NCBI RefSeq assembly: GCF_019399895.1
Contig: NC_091868.1
Span: 8,805,593-8,869,592, forward strand
Reading direction: 5' to 3'
Source: Cardiocondyla obscurior
Lineage: Eukaryota > Arthropoda > Insecta > Hymenoptera > Formicidae
DNA: 64,000 bases
The notes under the pieces were generated by a model. That model made no database searches. It saw nothing but the letters and a program-made list of their open reading frames with translations, and had not been told where the DNA came from. The stretch's first letter is position 1; each line of letters starts with the position of its first letter. This document shows positions 1-12,200 of this stretch, piece after piece. Made by a program: the position numbers and the translations under genes.

Positions 1-497
1 TTAATAAAGAAATCATTAAAAAAAAATTTATGCTTACCTAAAAGTTGCTCCGCTGATGCAGGATGCCCATCCCGAGCCTGCTCCTCCTCTCAGATGGGAC
101 GTGTCGAGTCATCCTTCCACGCACTGGACACTCGCGAACACCCCGACCGTGATTTTACAATCGCGAAAATTATTAATCACTTTCGCGCGTTCCATGTTCG
201 ACACTCGCGTTTAAAAGAAAATCGTATGTCGAAAAACTACGTCCGAATACTTAGCGGAACTCCCGGAACGGCCGACGAACCGGCTACGGTTCGTATAATT
301 AATAATATCGGCGGCAACGACACTTTCGTTGACTAGCAGTGGATGTAGCTGCGTCGATCTGTAACAAAAAAAAAAAAATATAATTACAGAGATGCTTCAA
401 GTATTCAGTCTTTAAAGAAAAATGCATGCGCTTCTAATCGCCAATTTGATAGCTGACACATTAATGCAACTATTAATTTATCTGGAATAATTTGTAG
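1..497. other. Left flank, probably intron of the SV2-like gene
   Basis: No exon is supported here. The SV2-like gene is already in mid-protein at 498, entering in phase 1, and I see no donor site in 1-497 that would give a matching upstream exon. An 80-codon open frame at 94-336 has no recognisable protein character. A reverse-strand donor-like string near 35-45 could belong to a divergent transcript, but nothing else supports that. Confidence 0.5.
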
Positions 498-2896
498 GAA
501 ACGGAAGGTATCAGTACACGTTCTTGTTGGTCTGCGGCGTGATATTCATTTGTGTCGGCTGCCAAAACGGAGTGAACGCGTACATCTTGCCGTCAGCCGA
601 GTGCGACTTGAACATGAGATCCGAGGAAAAAGGGCTGTTGAACGTTGCTTTTCTTATAGGTAAGACACACGTCTGAATGCCTCCGAAATACTCATGCATT
701 TACATCTCCAGCACGATTCCACGTTTCGGATTTTACGTTCCTATATGCTTGCTTTAATCAGCGTTGAAGTCTCTTTATTTTAACGACGAATAAAGCCTAA
801 CAATATTTTTTTATTGTTTCAGGATCAGTAATTAGCGCTCTTTTCTGGGGAGTCTTCGCGGGTGCTTACGGAAGAAGAAATATCCTATTGCTAAATCTTT
901 TTGCCGATAGCATCGTTACGTTAATCGCTAGCTTCTCGCAGAGTTTTACGCTGCTGCTTGTATTCCGAGTTATAAGCGGATTCTTGTAAGTACAAAAAAC
1001 GAAATAGTCGACGTGCGATGTCGTTTTAAAATCGCGTCATTGATACAATTTTTTTGTAACTATTTTTAGGATAGGCGGACCTGGGTCCTTGGTGTACTCA
1101 TATCTTGGCGAGTTCCATGCGGAAAAATATAGGGCGAAGAGCATCTGTTACTTAGGCTTTTTTTTCACTCTCGCTTGGCTGATATTGCCCGGTAATAAGT
1201 AATTTTTTTTTATCAAATTTTAAAACAATGCCACAACACTGAAATATGTGAACTACTGCAATATTAATTTATTGATTGACTTTTTTCAGGTCTAGCATGG
1301 ATAATTGTACCATTACCAATATCCTTTGATTTCTACGGCATCCGATACAATTCTTGGAGGATGTTCCTTGGCGCTATTAGTTTGCCAACTTTCGCCATCG
1401 CTATCGTAACTTTAATGTATCCGGAGAGCCCGAAATTTCTCGTATCGCAAGGCAGAACCGACGAAGCTCTCGCAATTCTTCGGAAAATCTACGCGGTGAA
1501 TACCGGGCGCGATGAAAGCGAGTTTCCGGTAAAGATCCAAGAAAAAAGATTTTAATTTTTTTACATTACAATCATTAAGGGAATTAAAATAATGTTTCCG
1601 AGAGTGAGACATCTTTATCTCCCCGATAGAAATAAATTTTTTTAGGAATTATTTTACTTTTTTTAATTAATGCGATGTATTCAGGTAAAGGAACTTCTCT
1701 CTGACGCTATGTTCGAAATGGAAAAGGACAAAACACCGCAGTCCTCTACGGATGGTTTAATCGTGTTGCTAAAAAATATTTGGTGGCAATTGCGCACCAT
1801 TGCATCGCCACCTCATTTGAAATACGCTTCTCTCTTGTGGATAATCTATTTCACAAACATGTTTGGGTAAGTGTTTCTTTAATTTTCTCTCTGGAGATAT
1901 TCACATTTATATATTCTGTTTAAAAGCATTTAAAGAGAAAGATAGAATAAGAGTAATGCAATTTAATTAATTGTTTAGTTACTACGGTTTCAACCTCTGG
2001 CAGCCGGAATTGTTCAATCGCTTCGAGAATTACCACCAATCGTATCCGAATGCGTCCGTGACCGTCTGCGAGCTGATACACGACATGCAAGCGTTAAATT
2101 ATACCGTCATAGAGGAGCAGTTTCTTTTGCCGAACGAAGTTACGACGGAGTGCAAGCCGAGCATAGATCAACGAGTGTTCATTAATTCTTTGACGATTAA
2201 TGCCGTTTGTCTGTTCGGCAATGTTGCTTCTGGGTATCTGGCAAATCAAGTTGGCCGTCGAACAATGCCTGGTAAAGATAGAGAGCGGTTTTTTCGACGA
2301 TACCGCAGCGTGACTTTAATATATTACCTCTGATTTATGTTTTAAATAGAAAATAAAATTGTCAACTACTTTCCTTTAGTGACCACCATGCTAACAGCTG
2401 GCATCGCCGGCCTCGGGCTCTACTTCGTAAGATCCTCGGTGCAGATTCTTGTGACCGCGTGCATATTCTCCTTGATGGCGGCTACGGCGAACTTTGTGAT
2501 TACCAGCGTTGCGGTTGACGTCTTCCCAACGCACGTGTCTACTGCCGCGGTATGCATGATGGTGTGTTTGGGAAGGTTTGGCGCGGTGGTGAGCAATCTA
2601 GCGTTTGGCATGCTGCTGGATCTCACCTGTGAGATTCCAATATTTCTGCTGGCTGGTGTTACTATATGTGAGTACGACTGTTCATTACGAAATATCTCCA
2701 CGTCATAAAATGAATATTGCCTTCCCTAAAACACCATCTTTATCTTTTTATTGTTTTTTATCTTCTTCAAAATTTTAATTTGACCAATGTAATTAATTTG
2801 TAAATTTAATGTTAAAAATAATAAAATATAAACGATTGATTATTTTCAGTTGGAGGAATGCTGTGTTTCCTGATACCGAGCAAAGAAAAGAAATGA
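498..2896 (+). CDS. SV2-like major facilitator transporter, 5'-partial
   Basis: Membrane transporter of the major facilitator superfamily, closest in character to the synaptic vesicle glycoprotein 2 (SV2) and insect SV2-like/organic cation transporter group; substrate unknown. Coding exons: 498-659, 823-985, 1070-1191, 1290-1528, 1685-1866, 1979-2271, 2380-2667 and 2850-2896. All have GT-AG borders and consistent phases, giving 497 residues plus a split codon before the stop at 2894-2896. Seen: the first segment starts NGRYQYTFLLVCGVIF. An MFS motif A follows transmembrane segments 2-3 (GAYGRRN), and a second copy sits in the C-terminal half (ANQVGRR). The sugar-porter-like PESPKFL follows transmembrane segment 6. 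A loop with a predicted N-glycosylation site (NAS) and several Cys lies between segments 7 and 8. Only the short N-terminus is missing. Assignment to SV2A, B or C is not possible; insect members form their own expansion. Confidence 0.87.
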
Positions 2897-3754
2897 ATGG
2901 CAACGCTCGAGGAAGAGACTGTAACGTGTTAAATGTAGTGAAATGGAAGAGAACCAAATGTTTCGTGTTTTTTCACTACAAGTGCGGCCCATATCAAGTC
3001 TGGAACACGTACGAAGTATCTGTTGATCTGTGAATAATTATAAGTTTCGATCGACAAGTACTCTCAGCTTTCACACAAAAATCTGTATGTTTTTAAATCG
3101 TATCGTTCATTAGAACATCAACGATGGTTTGATTTCACCGATCGAACCCGCGTCATATTATTACAATCTGACACCGAGTGCTTATCGATCAAATCATTTG
3201 TAAATAATTATTTCAATATGTATTTAACCATATTATATATGCGTGCGGCATATAATGCACCGTGAAAGTGGTCCTTCGTTGTGTCAATACTAGATTGTCT
3301 ATTTATTTTAACGTTTTCTTAAAAAAAAAAAAATTCTCTAATTAAATATTTTGTTTCGATAAAAATTATAAATTCCAAAGATTAACAGATAACGCTGCGT
3401 GTATGTGCGAAAGCTCGTTGTCACTAAAACATTCGAAACAGGACATTGATTGACGATTAATAACGCAAAAGAGTACAAATCCGCAATTTCGTATATTTGT
3501 TTTATTTCTTTTCCGTAAAAATGAGTGGAGAGAACTTTATTGATCCTCGATACACGATCACGTTCGCTCTGTAAGCGTGTTAACTTCGTCTCAGAATCGA
3601 ATATAATGATATTGAAAATAATATACTGTGAGTCCTCGAGAGTTACCTAATAATATCGTTATCTCGTTATGCTATTCGCACTTACTCTCGGTACCTGTTT
3701 TCTTTATTAATATTCGTTATTACCATTCGTTATTATCGTCGTCGCCAACGATGC

Positions 3755-3905
3755 AATACATAATATATACATAATATATATATATGCGTATGCACACGCG
3801 TACACATCTTATATACAATATATACAACAGCGTTCATCTTCGTTGTGCACTCCTTCCATACCGATTACATGTATAATATTATAATATTATTATATATATA
3901 TATTT
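3755..3905. repeat. AT/TA-rich simple sequence
   Basis: Alternating TA-rich tracts (TATATATA blocks at about 3767-3785 and 3875-3905) surround a short CA/CG alternating stretch. This is ordinary insect microsatellite-like sequence. Confidence 0.6.
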
Positions 3906-4733
3906 TTTTTTTTGTTGCGTATATCTTATTGCGCGTGGTTTGAAAAAAGGAGTCGCAGTGTTCGATCAAAAGCTCTTTTATCCATAAACGTTCGATGAAC
4001 ATCAAAGCGAAACGATGCTCGTCTCGCGGTCTCGCCTCGAGTCCAATAACAATCTTCACGTTGACGAATTTCGAAATACAGAAATTATATTGCAAGAAAT
4101 AATATGATGTACAATCGATACCCGTACTTTATATTATCTGGCATTGTTTTCTGTTTTTCTTACTTTGCTCTAAATTCAAACTTTTAAAATCAATCCTTTC
4201 GGCAATTTGTTTTAATCGCATGCAAGCGATTAGAAATGTATTTTTTTTTTCTTTTTCTAGATTATTTTCTTTCTCTTGAATTTCAAAATTCGTCGACGTC
4301 TGGAGAAATAATCTAAGTCTCTCGTGTTATAAAGCGCATCTCACTAATTCCCAACTATTTGAACTTTCGAAAAGCGCAATATCTCATGGTAAGGCACTAT
4401 TTGTTTATTCGTTACATCCTAACTCAGGACTTGGCAGAAATCGTTCAAGTTCGTCTAAATACATCAAAATCTTTCTCTCTTTTCATTTTTATCAAAATTT
4501 AGTCCGATGCATACTTATCGTTAATTTCAAAGAGAAAGAGATGGGATTCGGAACAGGAGATTTTCTCTCGGGGGGGGTTTTTTTTTTGGCTTTTTTGTTA
4601 TCTGAAGACAGCAATACGGTATCGATGCTGATTAAGCGCTTATAGTATTTAACGGTGATGTTCACCGACACATGTGATAACCGCTAGTTGTCCCTCTCGT
4701 TCTAAACACTAATTAAATGTAACAATGAACGGC

Positions 4734-4740
4734 TATATAA
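4734..4740 (+). promoter_or_regulatory. TATA-box-like sequence without an obvious gene
   Basis: TATATAA followed by AG matches the TATA consensus well. A TCAG that could be an initiator lies near 4781, a longer spacing than the usual 30 bp. No open frame or splice pattern follows, so this could be chance in AT-rich DNA or a promoter for a non-coding transcript. Confidence 0.15.
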
Positions 4741-7700
4741 AGGCACTATGTTTCACAGACGTAGGGTCCTTATAGAGAAATCAGCTGCCTTCATTCGTAC
4801 GTACGCGCAATTTTACCTTTGGCTCGTCGTTTTTCTGTTTCCCTCGGTCCCTGAACAATCTCCCCGGTTTATTGTCACGCACTTTCTTTTCGCCTCAGCG
4901 CAATAAAAAAACGTTCTTTTTTTTTCTTTTAACGAGCTCAGATCGCAATGATAAACCGTCAATTAATGTTAGACCCGCGACTCGAAGGCATCTAATCTCA
5001 CTAACGAGGAACTTTCGTATTGCATGTTTATGGTTTTAAAGATTTATTTAAATCTGGCCCACGGACAGGCGCGGAGTGGTCGGTCGACCGAGAGCTGTTG
5101 TGAATTAGTAGACGCTAGGAGACGGCTCTAATTGTCGTTCGGTCGTTAACATTAGTGTTATTACTCTCTCGTTATATCTACTACCGGATAATGGCACATC
5201 GCGTCGCCCGAGAGAAACGGTAACTCGTCGAACAAGTGGCCGGCTCTTTTATTGGCGAAAGCCAATCGTTCCGTCCGAGATAAATCTCACGCAACGGATA
5301 GGCGTAAAAATAAATTATTTTTAATCGGAAAGCTCAGTCTTGCTTGACGCGCCTCGAATAAACAGTCATTTGCCAATGTAATAATCTACATCGTTACGAA
5401 ATAACGACGGCAAATCGTATGTATATGATCCGTACATAGTTAAACTTTTACATTTTACAAGAAAATATTTTTTTTTAATATTGGCAAAAAGTATTGGAAA
5501 CAAAATAAGTGTACGAATGTCAGTTTAAAACAAAAGTAAGTTGTACACCGAGAGGCAGATAATGGCATTTGCCGCGACGACGGCAGTTAGCGTATGACAT
5601 TATCGTGATGTGCGTCGATCCTCACATGAAACCTATAGTTAATATATCGCGAAACGCCGGCCGCTGAGAATTACCGAAAATTGAGAAAGAAAACAGTCCT
5701 ACTACTTCTTTCCCCGTTTTCTCAATCACCACCCTTCGGGTCGCCCATATCTGTCTCGCAGTGTACTACTAATAATTATGATAATAGAAAAGCACAAAAA
5801 AAAAAATAAAAAAAAAATAAGAAAAAAAAGCGTGAAGGATAATATGAAAGGAAGAAGTACACAAAACGAAAAGGTGATGTGAAAGAAGACAATCATCAGA
5901 AGAATGCATCAGACGAATCTATGTTTCAGTCGAAATGCAAAAACGCTCCACGCAGTATTACGAATGTACACAACAGATGTATTTAGTCTTTCTTATTTAA
6001 AAAAGAAAAAAGGATTCTCAATGTATATTACATTATTCGCATTCTGAGCTTTCTTTTTTTTTTTTTTTTCTTTTACTTAAATTAGCGTAGACTCGTACTT
6101 TCGATAAATTTTACGAGGACTACGAAAACTCGCGAAAATCGCCGAGAAAAGATTTCTCTCCGCACTTTTATACTATGTACAGATACAATCTACAAATAAC
6201 ATTTTTGTATCTACGGATATCTCGAAAAAGACAAAAGGCAGAGTGTGAAGAACGTCGGCGAGATTGACAATGATATAAAATATAATTATAACGACACAAT
6301 TCAGGCAAAAGATTTGGCAGAAAAAAAAAGAATATTACTATGAAACATACACTTTCTCGCCTTATTTTTTTTTTTTCGGGTAAAATTAGAATTATTATTG
6401 CGAGTGTAGATTTTTTATGAGCGTAAATCTGATTTTCTTCCTTCAAAAGTTGACATCATTTTTGGAATGAAAGATATATGTTACATAAATTTTTCGTATT
6501 TTTGTGATTGTTTTTCTCTTTAAATTCCCGAGACAGAGGAGAAATCGCTCTCGCATTTATTGCAACGAGGCATGTCACAGGGGAAGAATCTCGACACGTT
6601 CCCCGTGACGTTATTTACGTCGTAGGGCTGTTCTACCATTAATTTTAGAATGTGCCTTCGTAGGTTCCTTTTTGTCCCTAACGCACGACCGCGTTAAAAA
6701 GGGACCGCGAAGAGCAAATCGAAATCATCCAAAGTGAATAATCTGCCGGTGGACGTCCCTTTTCGTTACAATTATTTTCGCCGATGATCCAACCCTGCCG
6801 CACTTTCTTTCTTTCTCTCTCTCTCTTGCTCGCGCTACAGTTAGCTACCTATGAACATTTTTTTGTATACGTCTTTATATACATATCAATATATAACATT
6901 TAAGCGGCGTATACGCATCACAATATATCGTTTCTCGTAGCTCGCAATCCGTTCGATCGTTATTACGAAGTAACGGCCACTTTTACGTCCGATAAAAGCG
7001 GTGGTACGAAAGTAAACTAATGGTCGAAAAAACCGTTCTACGCGTCGATCAGTCGATTGTGTAAATGTGTACGTGTGTATGCGGCATGCGTGCACGTACG
7101 CGCGTGATGAATGAATACGTATGACTGGTACACGTTTACACTGTATGTATTGTAAACACATTGTTCTGAACACCGTTTCTTGGGCTCTTTCCCTCTCGCA
7201 AGTTTATTCGTACATCTACACGGCATGTAAAAAAAAAAAAAATGTTTGCATATACATGTGCATTGTCTCGCGTACAATCCTCCGCGGGGAAGCTTCTACG
7301 CATCGGAATCCAGAAGCGTTGAGAAATAAAGAGCGATGCAGAAACCATCCTTCGTCTCGGTCAAAACGTTTCGACGACTAGCGCGGCTAAGCCGAGATAC
7401 GTGGTTCTCGCATAATCAACAGTACTCCACGTTTCCGATGCGTAGAATCCCTACCGTCAATTAACAATTACACGCTGGCGCTCGCTTTATTACTCTTTCT
7501 CTCTTGTCTCGTTTACTTCGCAACCGTAAAAAAAAAAAAGGGGGGAAGAAAGAATAGACTCGCGTCGAACTCTTATCACAGTACATCGTATTACTGTAGT
7601 ATAAAGCTCCGGACGAGAAGGAGGTATCTTTTTTTTTTTTCTCTCCTTTTCTATTTTCTTTTTGTGCAAAACGAACTTGGCACGTGGCGCACTTTTGTTC

Positions 7701-8654
7701 CCCGAGAGCACGCGTTGCACCAAGGAGGGAAGCTGGGAAGGCACAGTGTATGTACATATACTTATACGAATGTACAAGCACCGAGCGACGATTGGAGATA
7801 GCACAATCCGGGGCCTCGTGGCACATTGCCTTTTCGGTTTTTGACCGATCGCGTGACTATTTGATTCGGTACTGTTTCCTCGCAGTATATAGAATTTACG
7901 CTAATACAGCAGTCATAATTTTCAAATTAAAATTAATAAATAATACATTTAATTCGATTATCAAAATCTTATTTGATAACCTTTTTAATATTTTTTTTAA
8001 TATAAATAAAATGTCCATAATTATTCTTATTAAATTCTTAGTTTTTTTTACGTTAATTTTTTAATAACTCGAGTCCTACGAAATGTAACAAATGTGTAGA
8101 TAAGTTTATGATAAGTTATAATTATTCTATCTTCGTTTAATTAATTTTTAGTTTTGTCGATGTTACTCCTTAATTCATGCTTCATCTTAACGAGATAAAA
8201 GAATTTTCCCTGCCATGCTGAATTCAAAATCCACGCGCGTGAATTCGCGAGCCGGCGCGCGTAGACAGATGCAAGTGACTAGACCTACCGGAAGCTCGAC
8301 TCTCTCCGCTTCCTCTGTCGGAAATTCGATCACAAACCTCGGGAGTAGCATCAACGTCCAAGCGATTAAATAATAAAATTAAAAAAAAAAGAGAAAATTA
8401 CGAATCAAACGTACGCTTCATAAAGACTTCAAGTCCCATTCGTGTGAGTCCCGATGTGAATCTCTCCGCTCGTACGCGCTCGATGAACACGCTCGCGAAC
8501 GATCTCCGCTCGTTCTCATTTCTCGTTTTATCGACAAAAACGGAACGTGGCGACATTGCTCTTAAACGTACTTGACGGCGTGTACTTTGGTAAGACTGCT
8601 GGGGTTGCTGGGGCGATCCTGACAACGCGCCGCTGAGAACTGCCCCCGGCGCGT

Positions 8655-8722
8655 ATACACACACTCTCACTCACACACATACACACACTCTCTTTTTCTC
8701 TCTCACTCACACTCACAAACAC
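8655..8722. repeat. Mixed CA/CT microsatellite
   Basis: Runs of ACACAC and CTCTCT alternate over about 68 bp, just downstream of the Dad stop, probably within its 3' UTR. On the transcribed strand it reads as GT/GA repeats. Confidence 0.7.
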
Positions 8723-8911
8723 GTGTTCTTTTTAACTTCTTTATCATTAACACAGCTCTCGCTAGGACGGAGCTAAAGGCCACGGTCGCCGTATCATTAC
8801 CGCCGATCCTCCCCGAGAATGACGATGACGGTGACGACGAAGAGGAGCATGAAGTGTGAGTTGAGGACGAGCTTGACGATGCTTTTCGGCCCGGTTAGCC
8901 TTGGTAGGTGA

Positions 8912-9258
8912 TCACCTACACGGCGCTAGGAGCACCTCAAGCCAGCACGGGCAGGACGTAATCTCCTGCCGCATGTACTTCGGTCCCCAGCCCTTGGCGA
9001 AGCTGATGCGGACGGAGTTAATGTCGACGGGGCCGGAGGCGGTAAATCCGGCGGCGGCCTGGCCGACACCACCGCTGCCGTATGGAAGCTGCAGGATTTT
9101 GGCGCGGTCAAAGATATTGAGGCAAAAACCTGGCGGCACCCGGTAAACCAGCAACGTCCTCGACTCCGGATCGTCCAGGGTGGGCGAGTTAACGAAAATC
9201 GGACTCTCTGATCGGTTGTACGCCCATACACCGTCCGCTTCTTGGCTAAGCGTTAATC
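8912..9258 (-). CDS. Dad: Dad coding exon 5 (MH2, C-terminal part, stop)
   Basis: Acceptor TTCACAG, then LTLSQEADGVWAYNRSESPI, LDDPESRTLLVYRVPPGFC, a variable glycine-rich loop, and the conserved tail ISFAKGWGPKY, CPCWLEV. The stop codon TGA is at 8914-8912. No SSxS is present at the C-terminus. Confidence 0.96.
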
Positions 9259-12200
9259 CTGTGAACAAGAAGATCAAGTTTCTCTTATTCGTCGTCGTAT
9301 TCTCGGAACTTCGCGCGTCCCGTGCCACTCTATTTTTTTTCAGACGGAATTCTTCGCCGATGAACTTACCGAGACCGATTTTGCTGCGCGTACGCTGGAC
9401 CGCGGGTGGCGCATTGTGATTTTCGGCCAGGGTCGCCAGGCAGAGACCGTCGCCGTCGCGAAGAGAGTCGAAGACGTTCACCGTCGACGGCTCCACGGGA
9501 TACAGACGGCCGACCCGACCTCCCAGTTCCCAGTACGCCAGGGTGCACCATTCCCTCTGCGATGTCTCACCTGAAAGAACGTCAAAATGTTAGAAATTAT
9601 ATCACATACGGTTGCTTCAATATCAATTACACTTGGATCTACACAATTACCGATAATATTATATTATCATATTTATTAATTCCTACAAACTATACAGTAA
9701 TAATGTTTTGACCCATTCCGTGTGGAAAAAGAGTTTCAGGCTCTTTCAGCGGTAGGCTTATCCGCTCGAAAGACTTTTCCTCCGCATTGTCGGGCACGTG
9801 AATATACTCGCGGCCGATTCAGAGTTACGGATTACGGTCAATCCACTCTAATCCCTCGCCTAATGACGTTTAAAGTATAATTGCCGAGAAGCCTTGATTT
9901 TTCCAAATTGTTTATCCAGCCGGATGTCGGCGGGACGATCGCTCACGGGGTCATTCTTTGTCAACGAGCGCTTTCTTTTCCGTCGGAGAGGTTTACCGCG
10001 GGGAAGAAGCTGCGGGCGATGTTACAAAGGAACGCCGGCGAGTCCCACGCTCTTCGTCGCCGCGTCTCCGGCGGCGTCGTCGGATCGGCGCCAGGAGCCC
10101 GCCGCAGGCCGGATGCTGCGCGGCCGAGCAAGGAATTCAGATAAAGGAGCAAGGTGCGCCCCGCATGGTGGTGCAACCGGTCGACTTTGTTTCCAGAATA
10201 CAATGGCAGAGATTCACGTTAACACCATGGGGCTAACGTCTTGGCGTTATCTAGAATTTACGATTTTTTTTTTTTTTTTTTACGCTTATTTTTTATTTTT
10301 TAAGATTATTTTTATTATGTAATATTTTAAATTTAATAAATTGCATTTCTTGCATTATTTAATAATTATTGTTATATTAATTAAAAAGAGTTAAAACAAT
10401 TAAATATAATAACGTCTAAGTTTTTAGTTCGCGTCCTTCCTTCTACATCGGATGATCCGAAAGAGCGGTTTCGCGTCACCTAGCGCGCGGCACCCAAAGA
10501 CGGCCCCGCACGTTCGCGATAACGTTTGCCGATGATCGGTAAGGCGATCGACGTCCGGGGTGATCTCTAGGAGATCTCGACGAGAGACGGGAGGCTGGCG
10601 GCCAGGAAAATGTCGCGACCGAAAGGCACCGTCGCTTCGCGGACACGAAAACGTGCGGTACGACACCGAAAACAGTCTTATCGCGGCTGCAATAAACATC
10701 GTTCGATCTCGAGGCCCCTCGGACGCTTCTCGGGGCTTGGCACGACTCGGCCTGGCTCTCTTTTTCTCTCCCGCGTTGACTGCACGTCGCGAGCCGGCCG
10801 TCCGTGCGAGCGGCGTCGCGCACGAGAAAGAGAAAGATGAGGCGCAGGCGGCGACGGCGGCAGCGGGGAATCGGGGCAGGGCCCCTTGCGCTTCCACCGG
10901 AGATAAAAATAGATATTACGAGTTTACCGCGGCGCCAAGATTGCGGGGTATCGCGACGATTACGTCATCGGTAGTAGCGCGAGCGGTTGGCGCAAGGACG
11001 CCCGTCGCGTCGCCCGCCGTCGCCGTCGGCCGGCGACGTCGTCGTCGAATTTTCACGCTGGTCCACGGATCTTCCGAGCAGCTCTCCCGGCCGCCGCCGC
11101 CGTTCTCGCTTCCCCGTCGGGAGAGTTATCGCGGACCAGAAGCGCGAGATCGGCCGCGAGGTGGATATCCCTGGGTGTACGGGGCGTCCGCGAAAAACGC
11201 TCGCAGCATCGAAATCCCGAGAAGCGTATCTTCCAGGCTATCGTTTCCGATTAAAGCGCGCGCCGGAAGGCGACCGGGCGTGCGCGTTAAATCCGTCGCT
11301 CGAGGAAAAGCGCATCCCGATCGCGTTCGAAGAGGAGAGGCCGGGAGTCGCGAGGTGCATCCCGCGCGTCTCGCGATACAATAAACGCAGTCACGAAATG
11401 TAGGCCGCGCCGCGCCGGTGCGGCGCATGTGACGCGGAAAATTGGAAGCAGACCGAAAGCCCTGTAATAAAGCAATTCTGTCGGTTCTCTGGAGATCACG
11501 ATAAAGAAGCAATTACGGAATTGACTGCAGCTTGCCGCGGCACTTAAGTGTCCTCATTTCTCTACGCTGTTGCAGAGGCGAGGAGGACGGGGGGAGCCCA
11601 GAGACGGACGTATTATTTCACGTCTGGCTCTCTGAGCGAGTCGCACGTCCGCGAGTCTTTTATTTTCGTAATCGCTCTCGTTTCCAAGGATCTTGGCGCG
11701 ATTGAGAAAAACCTCAATGAAACCGGCGGCGCGCGAGATTCAACCGCCGTCGAGAAGAAGTTTTAATCGGGAAATAGTCGCGTATTTTCATCAGCGTTTC
11801 GTTATCAAATATATTATACATAAAATATGCCTCTCGTATTATTTTATAAATTGCATTTCTTTTTTTCTTCCTGGCGGTGCATCCGCGCGCGATTTCGTCG
11901 TCGATAAAACCGCAGGACGCGAATTCTCGCGCGATCAGAAGGGATCCGTCTAATGGCCAGGAGGCGTCGATCTCTCAGGGATATTTATCGTTCGCGGCGT
12001 ACGCTCGAGCGGATCTCGAGTGTCGACCTTCCCAGCCGCATACCGATCGGCCGCGCGCGGAGCGATACGGGCAAGGTGTTTGCACGGGAGCGGTGTGTAA
12101 ACACGGATGGAAGGAAAAATAACGCGCCTCCACCGTTCCGAGACACGCGACAGCGTCGGTTAAAGTGTCCGCAGCTTCGTTTGGAATGCGATACCATCGG

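Larger units (their letters stand above)
2897..8911. other. AT-rich region between convergent genes, likely 3' UTRs
   Basis: Six kilobases between the transporter stop (+) and the Dad stop (-). The DNA is AT-rich with many homopolymer A/T runs; all open frames are short, low in complexity and unlike any protein I know. Part of it is probably the 3' UTR of Dad, since several reverse-strand AATAAA (TTTATT) strings occur, but no single polyadenylation site can be chosen. The DNA becomes GC- and CpG-rich from about 8220 on. Confidence 0.6.

Noticed and set aside
94..336. 80-codon frame as a possible first exon of the SV2-like gene
   Set aside because: It ends in a stop, has no donor that joins to 498 in phase 1, and does not resemble the N-terminus of the family.
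10560..11384. 274-codon open frame in Dad intron 3
   Set aside because: Open frames overlap in several phases on both strands, amino acid composition follows GC content, and no homologue is recognisable.
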